This document shows, piece after piece, positions 1 to 6,721 of a stretch of 8,858 bases of DNA (positions are counted from its first letter, which is position 1; the number at the start of each line of letters is the position of its first letter). This stretch comes from an uncultured bacterium (GTDB lineage Bacteria > Patescibacteriota > Minisyncoccia > Phycocordibacterales > CAWITU01): NCBI GenBank assembly GCA_903958115.1, contig CAJBRS010000009.1, positions 1 to 8,858 of the forward strand. Direction: 5' to 3'. The translations under genes and the position numbers were made by a program. Below the pieces are notes generated by a model. The model saw only the letters and a list, made by a program, of their open reading frames with translations, had not been told where the DNA came from and did no database searches.

Positions 1-889
1 CACCATTGTGAGCGCCATCGAGAATAATCCTCGGCGTCAAAGAAATAGTCTCAAACCTGCAAGGCAAGACGACCATTTCTTTTGCTTCCTCAAAACAACT
101 TTTACATAAACCTAAATCTTCTACAATAGCTTCGACTAATTTTTTGTTGGTATCCCACGCATTACCAGAAGCCTTTATTTTATTCATCACTACTTTATTT
201 TTTCTACATTCTTTTTCTATAACCTTAAGAACATGAGGTCTTTGTTCAGCTGTCCAAAAACGACACCCTGACTTAATGATCCCCGATTTTTCATAAGCTA
301 TTTTCGTAAGAGTGGGTCCAATCACCTCCGTGTGGTCGTAATCGACGTTAGTTATGACAGCCACCTCAGGCTTCTTGACGACATTAGTGTAATCAAAACG
401 ACCACCACAGCCCACCTCGAGCACTACCCAATCACAATTCTGTCTTTTGAAATAAACCAGAGCAACAGCAAACAATATTTCGAAGTAGGAAGGCCTCCCA
501 AATGGACTTTTTAAGTAAGCCTCATCTATAAATGGTTCAAGATATTGGACAATATCAGCGAAATCATTAGGTGAAATATAGAGACTATCCACCTGTATCT
601 TTTCAATAGTGGTTGTAACAAATGGCGAAGTGACTAAGCCGACCTTTTTACCAGACAGAACTAATGCTCTGTGTATCAAGTTTGAAACTGTCCCCTTCCC
701 AGCCGTGCCGGTGATGTGCACATATTTAAATCCTTTTTCTGGATTACCAATCATATCCAAAAAATACTGAAAACGTTTCAGATATATTTCCGGACTATTT
801 CTATCTTTCATATATTCAGCCTCAACAGGTAGATTATATAGACCTTCCAAAAAGCGGACGGCTCTATCATATTTTTCAAATTTAGACAT
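1..889 (-). CDS. folC: FolC-like Mur ligase family protein (folylpolyglutamate/dihydrofolate synthase), C-terminus cut off by window edge
   Basis: ATP-dependent cytosolic ligase of the Mur/FolC family; classical FolC adds glutamate to dihydropteroate or folates. I read 296 residues from ATG at 889 with no stop before the left edge; the family is usually about 420-440 residues, so roughly the last third is missing. Visible motifs in order: P-loop GTAGKGTVSN at 61-70, SPFV at 88-91 where FolC normally has SPHL, a SYFE segment near 134-137, LEVGCGGRFDYTN at 157-169, ITNVDYDHTEVIG at 179-191, EKSGIIK at 200-206, LPCRFE near 275-280 and DGAHN at 291-295. Order and spacing fit FolC. Several motif positions differ from consensus (GTNGKGS, SPHL, GRFE), so the exact substrate is uncertain. 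No Shine-Dalgarno is seen; a TAATTT hexamer ends six bases before the ATG. It lies 103 bases downstream of metG, same strand. Family assignment is firm; folate specificity is inferred. Confidence 0.87.
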   Translation of the reverse strand, partial: MSKFEKYDRAVRFLEGLYNLPVEAEYMKDRNSPEIYLKRFQYFLDMIGNPEKGFKYVHITGTAGKGTVSNLIHRALVLSGKKVGLVTSPFVTTTIEKIQVDSLYISPNDFADIVQYLEPFIDEAYLKSPFGRPSYFEILFAVALVYFKRQNCDWVVLEVGCGGRFDYTNVVKKPEVAVITNVDYDHTEVIGPTLTKIAYEKSGIIKSGCRFWTAEQRPHVLKVIEKECRKNKVVMNKIKASGNAWDTNKKLVEAIVEDLGLCKSCFEEAKEMVVLPCRFETISLTPRIILDGAHNG

Positions 890-945
890 GGGAGTAAATT
901 AATTCCTAATAAGGGCCTAGAGAATAGGCTTGGAATTAATTACCC
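890..945. repeat. Long imperfect hairpin between metG and folC
   Basis: A ten-base perfect inverted repeat, AATTAATTCC at 897-906 and GGAATTAATT at 932-941, encloses a second smaller stem: AAG 911-913 pairs with CTT 929-931 and CCTA 916-919 with TAGG 925-928 around the loop GAGAA, leaving bulges TAAT and GG on one side. GGG at 890-892 can also pair with CCC at 943-945 across a small internal loop. There is no T-run after the stem on either strand, so it does not look like a standard intrinsic terminator. It fills most of the space between the metG stop and the folC start codon and overlaps the putative folC -10. It could be an mRNA 3'-end or processing structure, an attenuator, an operator or a mobile palindrome relic. 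The remaining spacer, 946-992, shows nothing I can name. Confidence 0.6.
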
Positions 946-992
946 GTTGAAACCAGACCAAGTAGCAATGTGAGAATTTAAAAGCATGTTAG

Positions 993-2450
993 TTAATCTT
1001 TACGAACAAATAGAGGCGCCTCGGGCATTCTATTTTCTTTAATACAATCTGTGATTTTGGCTGAAGTCTCTGGTAAAACTGGTAGTAAAGCTGCGGCAAT
1101 CAGATCAAGATAAGCAACAAGTGCGCGAATTTCCTCCCCTCCTTTTTCCTTGTCGGTCTTGATGGTTTTGAAAGGTTCTGTAGTCTGTATCAACTTATCA
1201 ACAAAAGAAATCACTTCCCAAACAGCATCTGCAACATCTTTGATATTAAAATTCTCGAATCCAACTGTTTGTTTTTGATGAAGATTCTTGGCGATATCTG
1301 TCTCAGCAATTTTCGCAGAGGCTGCACCATCAAGTGTAATACCATTAGAAGTAGCCATCCTCATAATACGACTGGTCAAATTACCAACACCATTAGCAAG
1401 ATTGGCATTATAAACTTCTTTAAATTTATCCATTGTAAAATCGCTATCTTCAAAAGGACTAACTTCCCTGGCCAAATAATATCTAAGAGCATCCACACCA
1501 TATTCTTCCACCACCTTGTATGGGTCGATAACATTTCCCAGACTCTTACTCATTTTTTGACCACCGCTTTGAATAAAGCCATGAATTACAATCTGTTTAG
1601 AGGCTGGTAGGCCCGCAGACATAAGCATTGCCTGCCACATTGCGGCCTGCTGACGTACCTGATCTTTGCCAGCAAGTTGTGTAACTGGCCACCATTTTTC
1701 AAATGTTGCCATATCATTCGGCCAGCCAATAGTAGAAACATAATTGATGAGAGCGTCAAACCAGACATACATCACATGATCCTCATCATCAGGAACGGAA
1801 ATACCCCAAGGCATTTTTGTCTTTAAGCGAGAAATACTAAAATCTTCCAACCCTTTTTCTTTAATTAGGACCTTGATTTCATTAAGGCGATAAGCAGGTA
1901 TAACAAAATCTGGATTTGCCTCATACAAAGCTAAAAGTTTTTCTCCGTATTTAGAAAAAGCGAAGAAATAATTTTCCTCATCACGAATTTCAATATCTAA
2001 ATTAGGATGGATAGGACACTTACCATCTACCAACTCTGAGTCCGTCTTCTCAAGCTCACAGCCAATACAATATTTAACTTGATAATTTTTCTTGTAAATA
2101 TCACCATTGGCCTTGCAACGACGCCAAAATTCTTGTGCGGCGGCTTTATGCTTAGCATCAGTGGTACGGATAAAAGTGATCTCTGGAAAAAGATTCAAAA
2201 CTTCTTTAAGTTTCTTAAATTTTTCAGCATACTCGTCAGTATAAGCCTGAGTATCCTTACCTGCTTCAAGGGCTTTGGTATAGACCTTCACTCCGTGTTC
2301 ATCCGTACCTGTATTGAAAAACACTTCGTCCCCTATCAACCTTCTGTGGCGAACGATAATATCAGCTTGGACAATTTCCAAAGCAAAGCCAATGTGAGGA
2401 TCAGCGTTAACGTACGGCAAGGTTGTCGTGATGTAGAAAGGCTTATTCAT
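993..2450 (-). CDS. metG: Methionine--tRNA ligase (MetRS), short form
   Basis: Class I aminoacyl-tRNA synthetase that charges tRNA-Met, including the initiator, in the cytosol. The 485 residues begin with the Rossmann segment carrying HIGF at 19-22, the counterpart of HIGH; FNTGTDEHG at 45-53 is the conserved MetRS block. A single zinc knuckle is formed by C128, C131, C145 and H148. FDALINY (231-237) and AGKDQVRQQ (260-268) precede KMSKS at 299-303, followed by LGNVIDP. The C-terminal part is the helical anticodon-binding domain, and the protein ends without the EMAP-II-like tRNA-binding extension found in longer MetRS. HIGF and the LAGKDQVRQQ block differ from most bacterial MetRS and fit, from memory, the Patescibacteria form. 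The start lies seven bases after the stop of the AI-2E gene, without a Shine-Dalgarno, so co-transcription with that gene is likely. Function is secure. Confidence 0.97.
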   Translation of the reverse strand: MNKPFYITTTLPYVNADPHIGFALEIVQADIIVRHRRLIGDEVFFNTGTDEHGVKVYTKALEAGKDTQAYTDEYAEKFKKLKEVLNLFPEITFIRTTDAKHKAAAQEFWRRCKANGDIYKKNYQVKYCIGCELEKTDSELVDGKCPIHPNLDIEIRDEENYFFAFSKYGEKLLALYEANPDFVIPAYRLNEIKVLIKEKGLEDFSISRLKTKMPWGISVPDDEDHVMYVWFDALINYVSTIGWPNDMATFEKWWPVTQLAGKDQVRQQAAMWQAMLMSAGLPASKQIVIHGFIQSGGQKMSKSLGNVIDPYKVVEEYGVDALRYYLAREVSPFEDSDFTMDKFKEVYNANLANGVGNLTSRIMRMATSNGITLDGAASAKIAETDIAKNLHQKQTVGFENFNIKDVADAVWEVISFVDKLIQTTEPFKTIKTDKEKGGEEIRALVAYLDLIAAALLPVLPETSAKITDCIKENRMPEAPLFVRKD

Positions 2451-2457
2451 GAGATTT

Positions 2458-3507
2458 TTAATGTCGGCTTCGAGCCTCTATTTTTCTTTTATTAACGTCC
2501 TCAATAAATTCCATCAACGCAACAGAAAGCGGAACGGAAAGAATGATTCCCAAGAAACCAGCTAATTTAGCTCCAATAATAAGGGAAATAATAACCAAAA
2601 GTGGAGGTATACCGACAATCTTTTTTACCACAAGAGGATAAATGACATTAGCTTCAAACTGCTGAACTATTAGATAAAGACCAGCAACCAAAAGACCAAG
2701 TGTCCATCCACCATTTAATGCACCCAATAAAAATGCCGGTATCGCAGCGATTGTCATACCGAATACTGGAATTATCTCGCAAATAAAAGCCAGAACACCC
2801 AACAATAAAGCATGAGGTACGCGCAAAACGAGCAAACCAAAATAAATCAGAACTCCGACGATAAGCATCAGCAAGAGTTGACCCTGCATCCAACGGCCTA
2901 TTTTGGCCTGTGTCCTTTTCCAAAGTCCAATAAAATATTCTTCCTGTTTTAGCGGAACAATAATCTCTAAAAATTCGGCCACCCCATCCTCTTTAACTAG
3001 AAGATAGAAGGAAATAACTAAAATAATACTAAAGCTGAAGACTCCACCGAGAAAATTACTAGCGGTAGCAAAGAACCCCCCAGATATACTTGCAAGAGAC
3101 GCGCTAACTTGGGAGACAAGAGAATTTACCTGAATAGTTTGAGGAATGTGTAACACTGGAGCTGCCGAACCAAGCGGAGCCCAAAGCTCTGTCACTTGAA
3201 TATACTGAGGAAAATTATTAAGAAATCCTTGAGTTTCGTTTAAAACTGGTGGTATTAAAAAATAAAAGACACCAGCAACAGCAGACAAAAGTAAAAGATA
3301 GATTATGAGAGCGGAAATTGGTCTAGGAATTTTGTGTCGAACAAACCACCTAGTCCCAGGCTCAAGAACAGCAGCAATCATCACCGCTGTCAGCACAACC
3401 AACACGACATCCCTAACGAGATATAACCCAACAAGAAGAAGGAAAAACAAAATACCCCTAACGATTGTCCCGCTTGAAATATTGATAGTTACATTTTTAT
3501 CTTCCAT
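2458..3507 (-). CDS. AI-2E family transporter (PF01594-type integral membrane protein)
   Basis: Polytopic inner-membrane protein of the AI-2E/YdiK/PerM family. Members are variously linked to autoinducer export, Na+/H+ antiport or small-molecule efflux, so the substrate cannot be given. The 349 residues match the family's usual length. Hydrophobic segments sit at about 14-50 (two passes), 63-86, 152-171, 207-230, 233-285 and 312-345, with a soluble loop of about 65 residues at 87-150. Family hallmarks are GRWMQGQ at 204-210, VPHALLLG followed by CEIIPVFG in the fifth to sixth segments, QQFEANVIYPLVV at 282-294 and GIILSVPLSVALM near 320-332. The start follows the M16 peptidase stop by 15 bases; TGTTATCCT, an extended -10-like sequence, ends six bases before the ATG. 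The stop is seven bases before metG. Family is clear; role is unknown. Confidence 0.92.
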   Translation of the reverse strand: MEDKNVTINISSGTIVRGILFFLLLVGLYLVRDVVLVVLTAVMIAAVLEPGTRWFVRHKIPRPISALIIYLLLLSAVAGVFYFLIPPVLNETQGFLNNFPQYIQVTELWAPLGSAAPVLHIPQTIQVNSLVSQVSASLASISGGFFATASNFLGGVFSFSIILVISFYLLVKEDGVAEFLEIIVPLKQEEYFIGLWKRTQAKIGRWMQGQLLLMLIVGVLIYFGLLVLRVPHALLLGVLAFICEIIPVFGMTIAAIPAFLLGALNGGWTLGLLVAGLYLIVQQFEANVIYPLVVKKIVGIPPLLVIISLIIGAKLAGFLGIILSVPLSVALMEFIEDVNKRKIEARSRH

Positions 3508-3513
3508 GCCTAT

Positions 3514-3522
3514 AGGATAACA
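3514..3522 (-). promoter_or_regulatory. Possible extended -10 element before the AI-2E gene
   Basis: The minus strand reads TGTTATCCT, which fits TGnTATnnT; the hexamer TATCCT matches TATAAT at four of six positions. The expected transcription start falls on the A of the ATG at 3507, which would give a leaderless mRNA. No convincing -35 is seen. The gene could equally be transcribed from the M16 promoter, so this is a weak call. Confidence 0.3.
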
Positions 3523-4791
3523 CTATATTGAAAGATGGGAAAGAAACTTTTTATCATCCTTGAAAGGACCAATAAGACTCAAATTAAGGCCTTTTTCTTT
3601 AAAAATGTCCTCTGCCACCGCCTTAATCTGTTCCCTCGTCACAGCCTCAATCTTTTTAATATGTCCAGCCGGGACCAAGACGGATTCTCTTAAAACCTCC
3701 TGAAAACCATAATAATTAGCGTAATCATCTGAGCCCTCAAGATCCAAAGAAAGATTACCGATCATGAAATCTTTAGCTTTTCTAATCTCTTTCTCCCCCA
3801 CTCCTTCTGATTTGATCTTCTTAAGCTCATTCATAATAGCCTCGATAGCTTCTTCTGTACGTTGATTACCTACCCCAGCCGAAACAGCAAAATATCCAGT
3901 ATCGCTAGCAACACCAGAAGAAGTATGGATGTAATAACAAATACCGAGTTCCTCACGCATTTTTATAAAAAGCCTTGAACTCATACCCTTCCCTAAAATA
4001 GTACTCATTACCCCTAGAGCCCAATGACGCTCATCGTGAACATCGAAAGACCTAAAACCCAGAACAAGATGTGTTTGATCCGTTGCCTTAAACTGAATTG
4101 CAGTTTTAGGCTTATCCTGCTTATCAATAGTTTTCTTTTTACTCTTTTTGGGGCCATTTGGAACTTTAGAAAATGCAGTCTTAACTTCCCGAACAGCCTC
4201 TTTTTCCTCAACATTACCCGCAACAACAATGATCGTACTCTTGGCTACATAATGATTTTTTCTATACTTAACTAAGTCCTGCTGACTAATCTTTTTAATG
4301 TTTTCCTTATTACCAATAACTGGCCAACCAGCGGGCTGATCACCATATAGAAGTTCTTCAAAATTTTCCCAGACTTTTCGTTGAGGTAGATCTTCGTACA
4401 TATTGATCTCTTCTATCACTACGCCCTTTTCTTTTTCTAAATCAATTTTGGGAAAGGTAGAATTTAAATAAATATCTGAAACTATGTCAGTGATTTTAGT
4501 GAAATATTTTTTGTCAGCTTTGGCATAATAACCAGTGTATTCTTTATCAGTGAAAGCATTACTCTGAGCCCCAATACCATCCAATTCTGAGGAAATGGCA
4601 AAAGCTGATGGCCTTTTTACAGTCCCTTTAAAACACATGTGTTCTAAAAAATGAGAAAGGCCGTTAATTTCTTTGGTCTCGTATTTAGAACCAGCCTCTA
4701 CTAATACCATGATTGTCACGGCTCTAGTGTCCCTCATCGGGATAGTAATAATGCGAAGCCCATTTGATAAAGTTGTTTTTTTGAATTTCAT
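3523..4791 (-). CDS. M16 family zinc metallopeptidase (insulinase/processing-peptidase-like)
   Basis: Zinc-dependent peptidase related to mitochondrial processing peptidase beta and bacterial YmxG/PqqL proteins, which cut short or unfolded peptides. The start is set at ATG 4791, giving 422 residues that open with MKFKKTTLSNGLRI, the typical beginning of the fold; an in-frame extension to 4875 would run back through the terminator and is rejected. The inverted zinc motif HFLEH is at 47-51 (H47, E50, H51), with the third ligand E127 or E128 about 76 residues on, so the catalytic half looks active. The second half carries GKGMSSRLF at 267-275, then R279 and tyrosines at 286-287, the conserved Arg/Tyr substrate-binding pattern. 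A lysine-rich linker lies at about 215-228. No signal peptide is evident, so it is probably cytoplasmic. It opens the second transcription group, after a terminator and a repeat-rich promoter region, and is followed after 15 bases by the AI-2E gene. Natural substrates are unknown. Confidence 0.94.
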   Translation of the reverse strand: MKFKKTTLSNGLRIITIPMRDTRAVTIMVLVEAGSKYETKEINGLSHFLEHMCFKGTVKRPSAFAISSELDGIGAQSNAFTDKEYTGYYAKADKKYFTKITDIVSDIYLNSTFPKIDLEKEKGVVIEEINMYEDLPQRKVWENFEELLYGDQPAGWPVIGNKENIKKISQQDLVKYRKNHYVAKSTIIVVAGNVEEKEAVREVKTAFSKVPNGPKKSKKKTIDKQDKPKTAIQFKATDQTHLVLGFRSFDVHDERHWALGVMSTILGKGMSSRLFIKMREELGICYYIHTSSGVASDTGYFAVSAGVGNQRTEEAIEAIMNELKKIKSEGVGEKEIRKAKDFMIGNLSLDLEGSDDYANYYGFQEVLRESVLVPAGHIKKIEAVTREQIKAVAEDIFKEKGLNLSLIGPFKDDKKFLSHLSI

Positions 4792-4802
4792 AAGATAAGG
4801 AG

Positions 4803-4815
4803 AGTATATAGCATA
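4803..4815 (-). promoter_or_regulatory. Likely -10 region of the M16 peptidase gene
   Basis: The minus strand reads TATGCTATATACT. It contains TATACT (4803-4808, five of six to TATAAT) and, overlapping it, TGCTATATA (4805-4813), an extended -10 pattern. Transcription would start near 4796-4798, leaving a leader of only five to seven bases before ATG 4791. No Shine-Dalgarno is present; CTCC precedes the start instead. Because a terminator lies just upstream, a promoter is needed here, which supports the call. Confidence 0.5.
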
Positions 4816-4842
4816 AAGTATGAAGTATGAAGTATGGGGGGG
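4816..4842 (-). repeat. Tandem heptamer CATACTT x3 next to a C7 tract
   Basis: On the minus strand three perfect copies of CATACTT (4816-4836) follow a run of cytosines; the plus strand shows seven Gs at 4836-4842, the last base of the repeat included. The next two heptads, TATGCTA and TATACTC, look like degraded copies and contain the M16 -10 hexamer. Both tracts lie between the terminator and the promoter of the M16 gene and are of a type that can change length by replication slippage. Confidence 0.8.
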
Positions 4843-4851
4843 TATAGGAGC

Positions 4852-4891
4852 AAAATAAAAAAGAGCGACGCCCAAAAAGGGTGTCGCTCTT
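4852..4891 (-). terminator. Intrinsic terminator after the 147-residue gene
   Basis: A 13-base stem (4861-4873 with 4879-4891) around a five-base T loop, containing one A-C mismatch on the minus strand, is followed on that strand by TTTTTTATTTTG. The stem is GC-rich (AGAGCGAC on one arm). It starts 18 bases past the stop of the upstream gene, the usual place for a rho-independent terminator. It divides the window into two transcription groups. On the plus strand the stem is closed by a G-U pair, but only a weak T-run would follow, so minus orientation is favoured. Confidence 0.9.
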
Positions 4892-4909
4892 AAAAGGTAT
4901 CAACTGATG

Positions 4910-5353
4910 CTAGCACTGAACGTTTCTGATATCAGCGATCAGGCTCGGCAGACTATTGGCGAACTCGATGAAACAAAAGGAAATGCCCTCAAGAACAAAA
5001 AGTCCGTTTGAGTCCATAACGATAGAATCACTATAGTCACCATCTTCGTTTTCAAAAACCTTGATACGAAAAGATCTGCGCTGATCGGGGTTCAACCGTC
5101 GAGAAAAAACCGTCGGCAACAAGTTGACAGAATTCACAGTGTTACGGTCCTCAAGATCGATTGTAAATTGCAACGAGAGTAGCTCCGGGCAACGCCTGTT
5201 AATGAGAGACCCTGTTTGTTCAACAGCCCAAAGATATGCTGAAATATTTTTCTCAAAAGCTTTTTCAGCTCTCTTACTCACCCTCGTGTCTGGGAAAAGA
5301 GCAAAAGTCACCTGCCACAGCACAGAGCCAGTCTCTGACTTGGGAATATTCAT
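4910..5353 (-). CDS. Hypothetical protein, 147 residues, unrecognised
   Basis: I do not recognise this protein. It has 147 residues, no signal peptide and no membrane segment, so it is probably soluble and cytoplasmic. Residues 24-45 look helical and basic-acidic mixed (SKRAEKAFEKN); the middle holds alternating hydrophobic stretches such as LQFTIDL (61-67) and FRIKVF (95-100) that suggest beta strands, separated by the polar segment ENEDGDYSDS (101-110). Cysteines are at 55, 127 and 147, the last being the C-terminal residue. Unlike its neighbours it has a good Shine-Dalgarno, its own extended -10 in the end of glyS and a strong terminator, so it forms a self-contained unit. A hand count of 5041-5220 gives 82 G+C in 180 bases (46%), above some AT-rich stretches of glyS. 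Coding status is supported by the uninterrupted frame and these flanking signals. Function is unknown. Confidence 0.75.
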   Translation of the reverse strand: MNIPKSETGSVLWQVTFALFPDTRVSKRAEKAFEKNISAYLWAVEQTGSLINRRCPELLSLQFTIDLEDRNTVNSVNLLPTVFSRRLNPDQRRSFRIKVFENEDGDYSDSIVMDSNGLFVLEGISFCFIEFANSLPSLIADIRNVQC

Positions 5354-5361
5354 AAAAAGAG

Positions 5362-5367
5362 CCCCCT
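5362..5367 (-). promoter_or_regulatory. Ribosome binding site of the 147-residue gene
   Basis: The minus strand reads AGGGGG eight bases before ATG 5353, five of six positions matching AGGAGG. It is the only clear Shine-Dalgarno in front of a gene in this window and it fixes the start of the unrecognised gene. Confidence 0.65.
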
Positions 5368-5390
5368 TTCTTTTGTTTTTTCTAGATTCT

Positions 5391-5399
5391 TTTATATCA
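5391..5399 (-). promoter_or_regulatory. Extended -10 element at the glyS stop codon
   Basis: The minus strand reads TGATATAAA, an extended -10 (TGn plus TATAAA, five of six to consensus) that includes the glyS TAA stop. The predicted start near 5384 would give a 31-base leader containing the AGGGGG ribosome binding site of the 147-residue gene. A TTGACT lies upstream but 22 bases away, too far to be a normal -35 partner. Confidence 0.45.
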
Positions 5400-6708
5400 A
5401 AGCATCTCGTAGATACGAAGTCAATTCTTTTAGAGAAAGTCTCTTTTGTTCTCCTGTATCACGATCACGGACAGTAACCGTGTCTAATAGCTCTGGTTTT
5501 TCGCCCAATGTATCAAAATCAATCGTTACGCAAAAAGGCGTGCCGATCTCATCTTGTCGACGATATCGTTTCCCAATATTTCCATTATCATCAAAGACTA
5601 CCCTGCCTAATTCTTTTTTAAGATTGGTGTAGACTTCGCGAGCCTTCCCTACCAATTCTGGTTTGTTTTTCAAAAGTGGAAATACAGCCACTAGCACAGG
5701 GGCCACTTTTGGAGAAAGTTTAAGGTAGGCTCTTGTCTCACCGCCTAATTCATCTTCTGTATAAGCACTGGAAAGTACAGCTAACATCGTTCTGCCAACC
5801 CCAAAAGATGGTTCAATGCAGTGGGGCAAGAAGCGTGTCTTACTTTCCTCGTCAAAATATGACAAATCAACAGTGGAGCCAGTAGTATGACTCTTTAAAT
5901 CAAAATCTGTACGGTAAGCCAAGCCATATAATTCACTCTTTCCAAAAGGAAAATCGAATTCAAAATCTATAGTTCTCTTTGAATAATGAGCTCGATCACC
6001 ATCGGCAACCTCAAGCTCGTGGACCATTTCCTGTGGTAATCCAACATCCTTTGTATAGTTCCACATCTCTTTACGGAACTCTTCAAATGATCCATCCCAG
6101 TTTTCAGGCTTCACAAAATATTCGATCTCCATTTGTTCTAATTCGCGAACACGAAAAATAAAATCTCGAGGAGCAATTTCGTTTCTAAATGCCTTTCCTA
6201 TCTGGGCCATACCAAAGGGTAATTTAGGATGAAAAGAATCCAGCACATTTTTGAAATTCACAAACATACCCTGTGCTGTTTCTGGGCGTAAATATGAAAT
6301 GGAAGAATCGTCTTCAAGGGCTCCCACGTTGGTCTTCAACATCATATTAAACATGCGAGGTGCACCGAGTATAGTTTTGTCAGTTGGGCAATGTTTAACA
6401 CCATCAACATCCTCAATATGATCTGCTCGAAAACGCATGTGACATTTAGGACACTCTACGAGAGGGTCTGCGAAACCAGCCACATGTCCGCTAGCCTTCC
6501 AAACATTTTGATTCATCAAAATAGCAGCGTCCATTCCATACATATCTTCCCTATCAAGCACGAAGCGCTTCCACCAAAGATTTTGAATATTATTCTTAAG
6601 AGCAACACCAAGAGGCCCGTAGTCCCAAGTACCAGCTAGGCCACCATAAATCTCGGAACCTTGATAAATAAAACCTCGTCGTTTACAGAGTGAAATGATT
6701 TTTTCCAT
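5392..6708 (-). CDS. glyS: Glycine--tRNA ligase, homodimeric (alpha2) type
   Basis: Class II aminoacyl-tRNA synthetase that charges tRNA-Gly in the cytosol. It is the single-chain dimeric type, not the alpha2-beta2 type of many proteobacteria. I place the start at ATG 6708 (MEKIISLCKRRGF), which matches the usual N-terminus and gives 438 residues; a GTG at 6717 in frame adds three residues and cannot be excluded. Visible in order: SEIYGG 18-23, YGPLG 30-34, a partial zinc-knuckle-like CPKC at 86-89 with C107, RPETAQG 141-147, motif 2 FRNE 174-177 followed by RDFIFRVRELEQME, and motif 3 EPSFGVGR 299-306. The last 100 or so residues form the anticodon-binding domain. The start lies 13 bases past the stop of the surface-protein gene, with at most a weak GTGA as ribosome binding site, so co-transcription is likely. 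Function is secure. Confidence 0.97.
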   Translation of the reverse strand: MEKIISLCKRRGFIYQGSEIYGGLAGTWDYGPLGVALKNNIQNLWWKRFVLDREDMYGMDAAILMNQNVWKASGHVAGFADPLVECPKCHMRFRADHIEDVDGVKHCPTDKTILGAPRMFNMMLKTNVGALEDDSSISYLRPETAQGMFVNFKNVLDSFHPKLPFGMAQIGKAFRNEIAPRDFIFRVRELEQMEIEYFVKPENWDGSFEEFRKEMWNYTKDVGLPQEMVHELEVADGDRAHYSKRTIDFEFDFPFGKSELYGLAYRTDFDLKSHTTGSTVDLSYFDEESKTRFLPHCIEPSFGVGRTMLAVLSSAYTEDELGGETRAYLKLSPKVAPVLVAVFPLLKNKPELVGKAREVYTNLKKELGRVVFDDNGNIGKRYRRQDEIGTPFCVTIDFDTLGEKPELLDTVTVRDRDTGEQKRLSLKELTSYLRDALI

Positions 6709-6721
6709 AATATTCACAAGC

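Noticed and set aside
332..514. Short plus-strand open frame inside the folC region
   Set aside because: It is antisense to the FolC segment carrying the LEVGCGGRFDYTN and DHTE motifs, which are clearly the coding strand.
890..992. tRNA or small RNA gene in the metG-folC spacer
   Set aside because: The pairing is a single elongated hairpin; no cloverleaf, T-loop consensus or CCA end is visible.
2079..2495. Plus-strand open frame of 138 codons opposite metG
   Set aside because: It is antisense to the conserved N-terminal half of MetRS, has no recognisable domain and has no ribosome binding site. It is best explained as a shadow of metG.
4792..4875. In-frame N-terminal extension of the M16 peptidase back to 4875
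   Set aside because: It would be encoded by the terminator stem and the heptamer repeat, has no family similarity, and MKFKKTTLSNGL at 4791 is the normal M16 beginning.
4861..4895. Terminator acting on the plus strand
   Set aside because: The stem is symmetric enough to work both ways, but the plus side is followed by CTTAAAAGG rather than a T-run, and no plus-strand gene is supported.
5124..5477. Plus-strand open frame of 117 codons spanning the glyS to orphan gene junction
   Set aside because: It runs antisense across two minus-strand genes, lacks family features, and the opposite strand has a promoter-like element, ribosome binding site and terminator that fit the minus-strand gene.
6709..6717. 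GTG start three codons upstream for glyS
   Set aside because: The ATG at 6708 gives the conserved MEKI beginning and has no worse ribosome binding site. It remains possible but is less likely.
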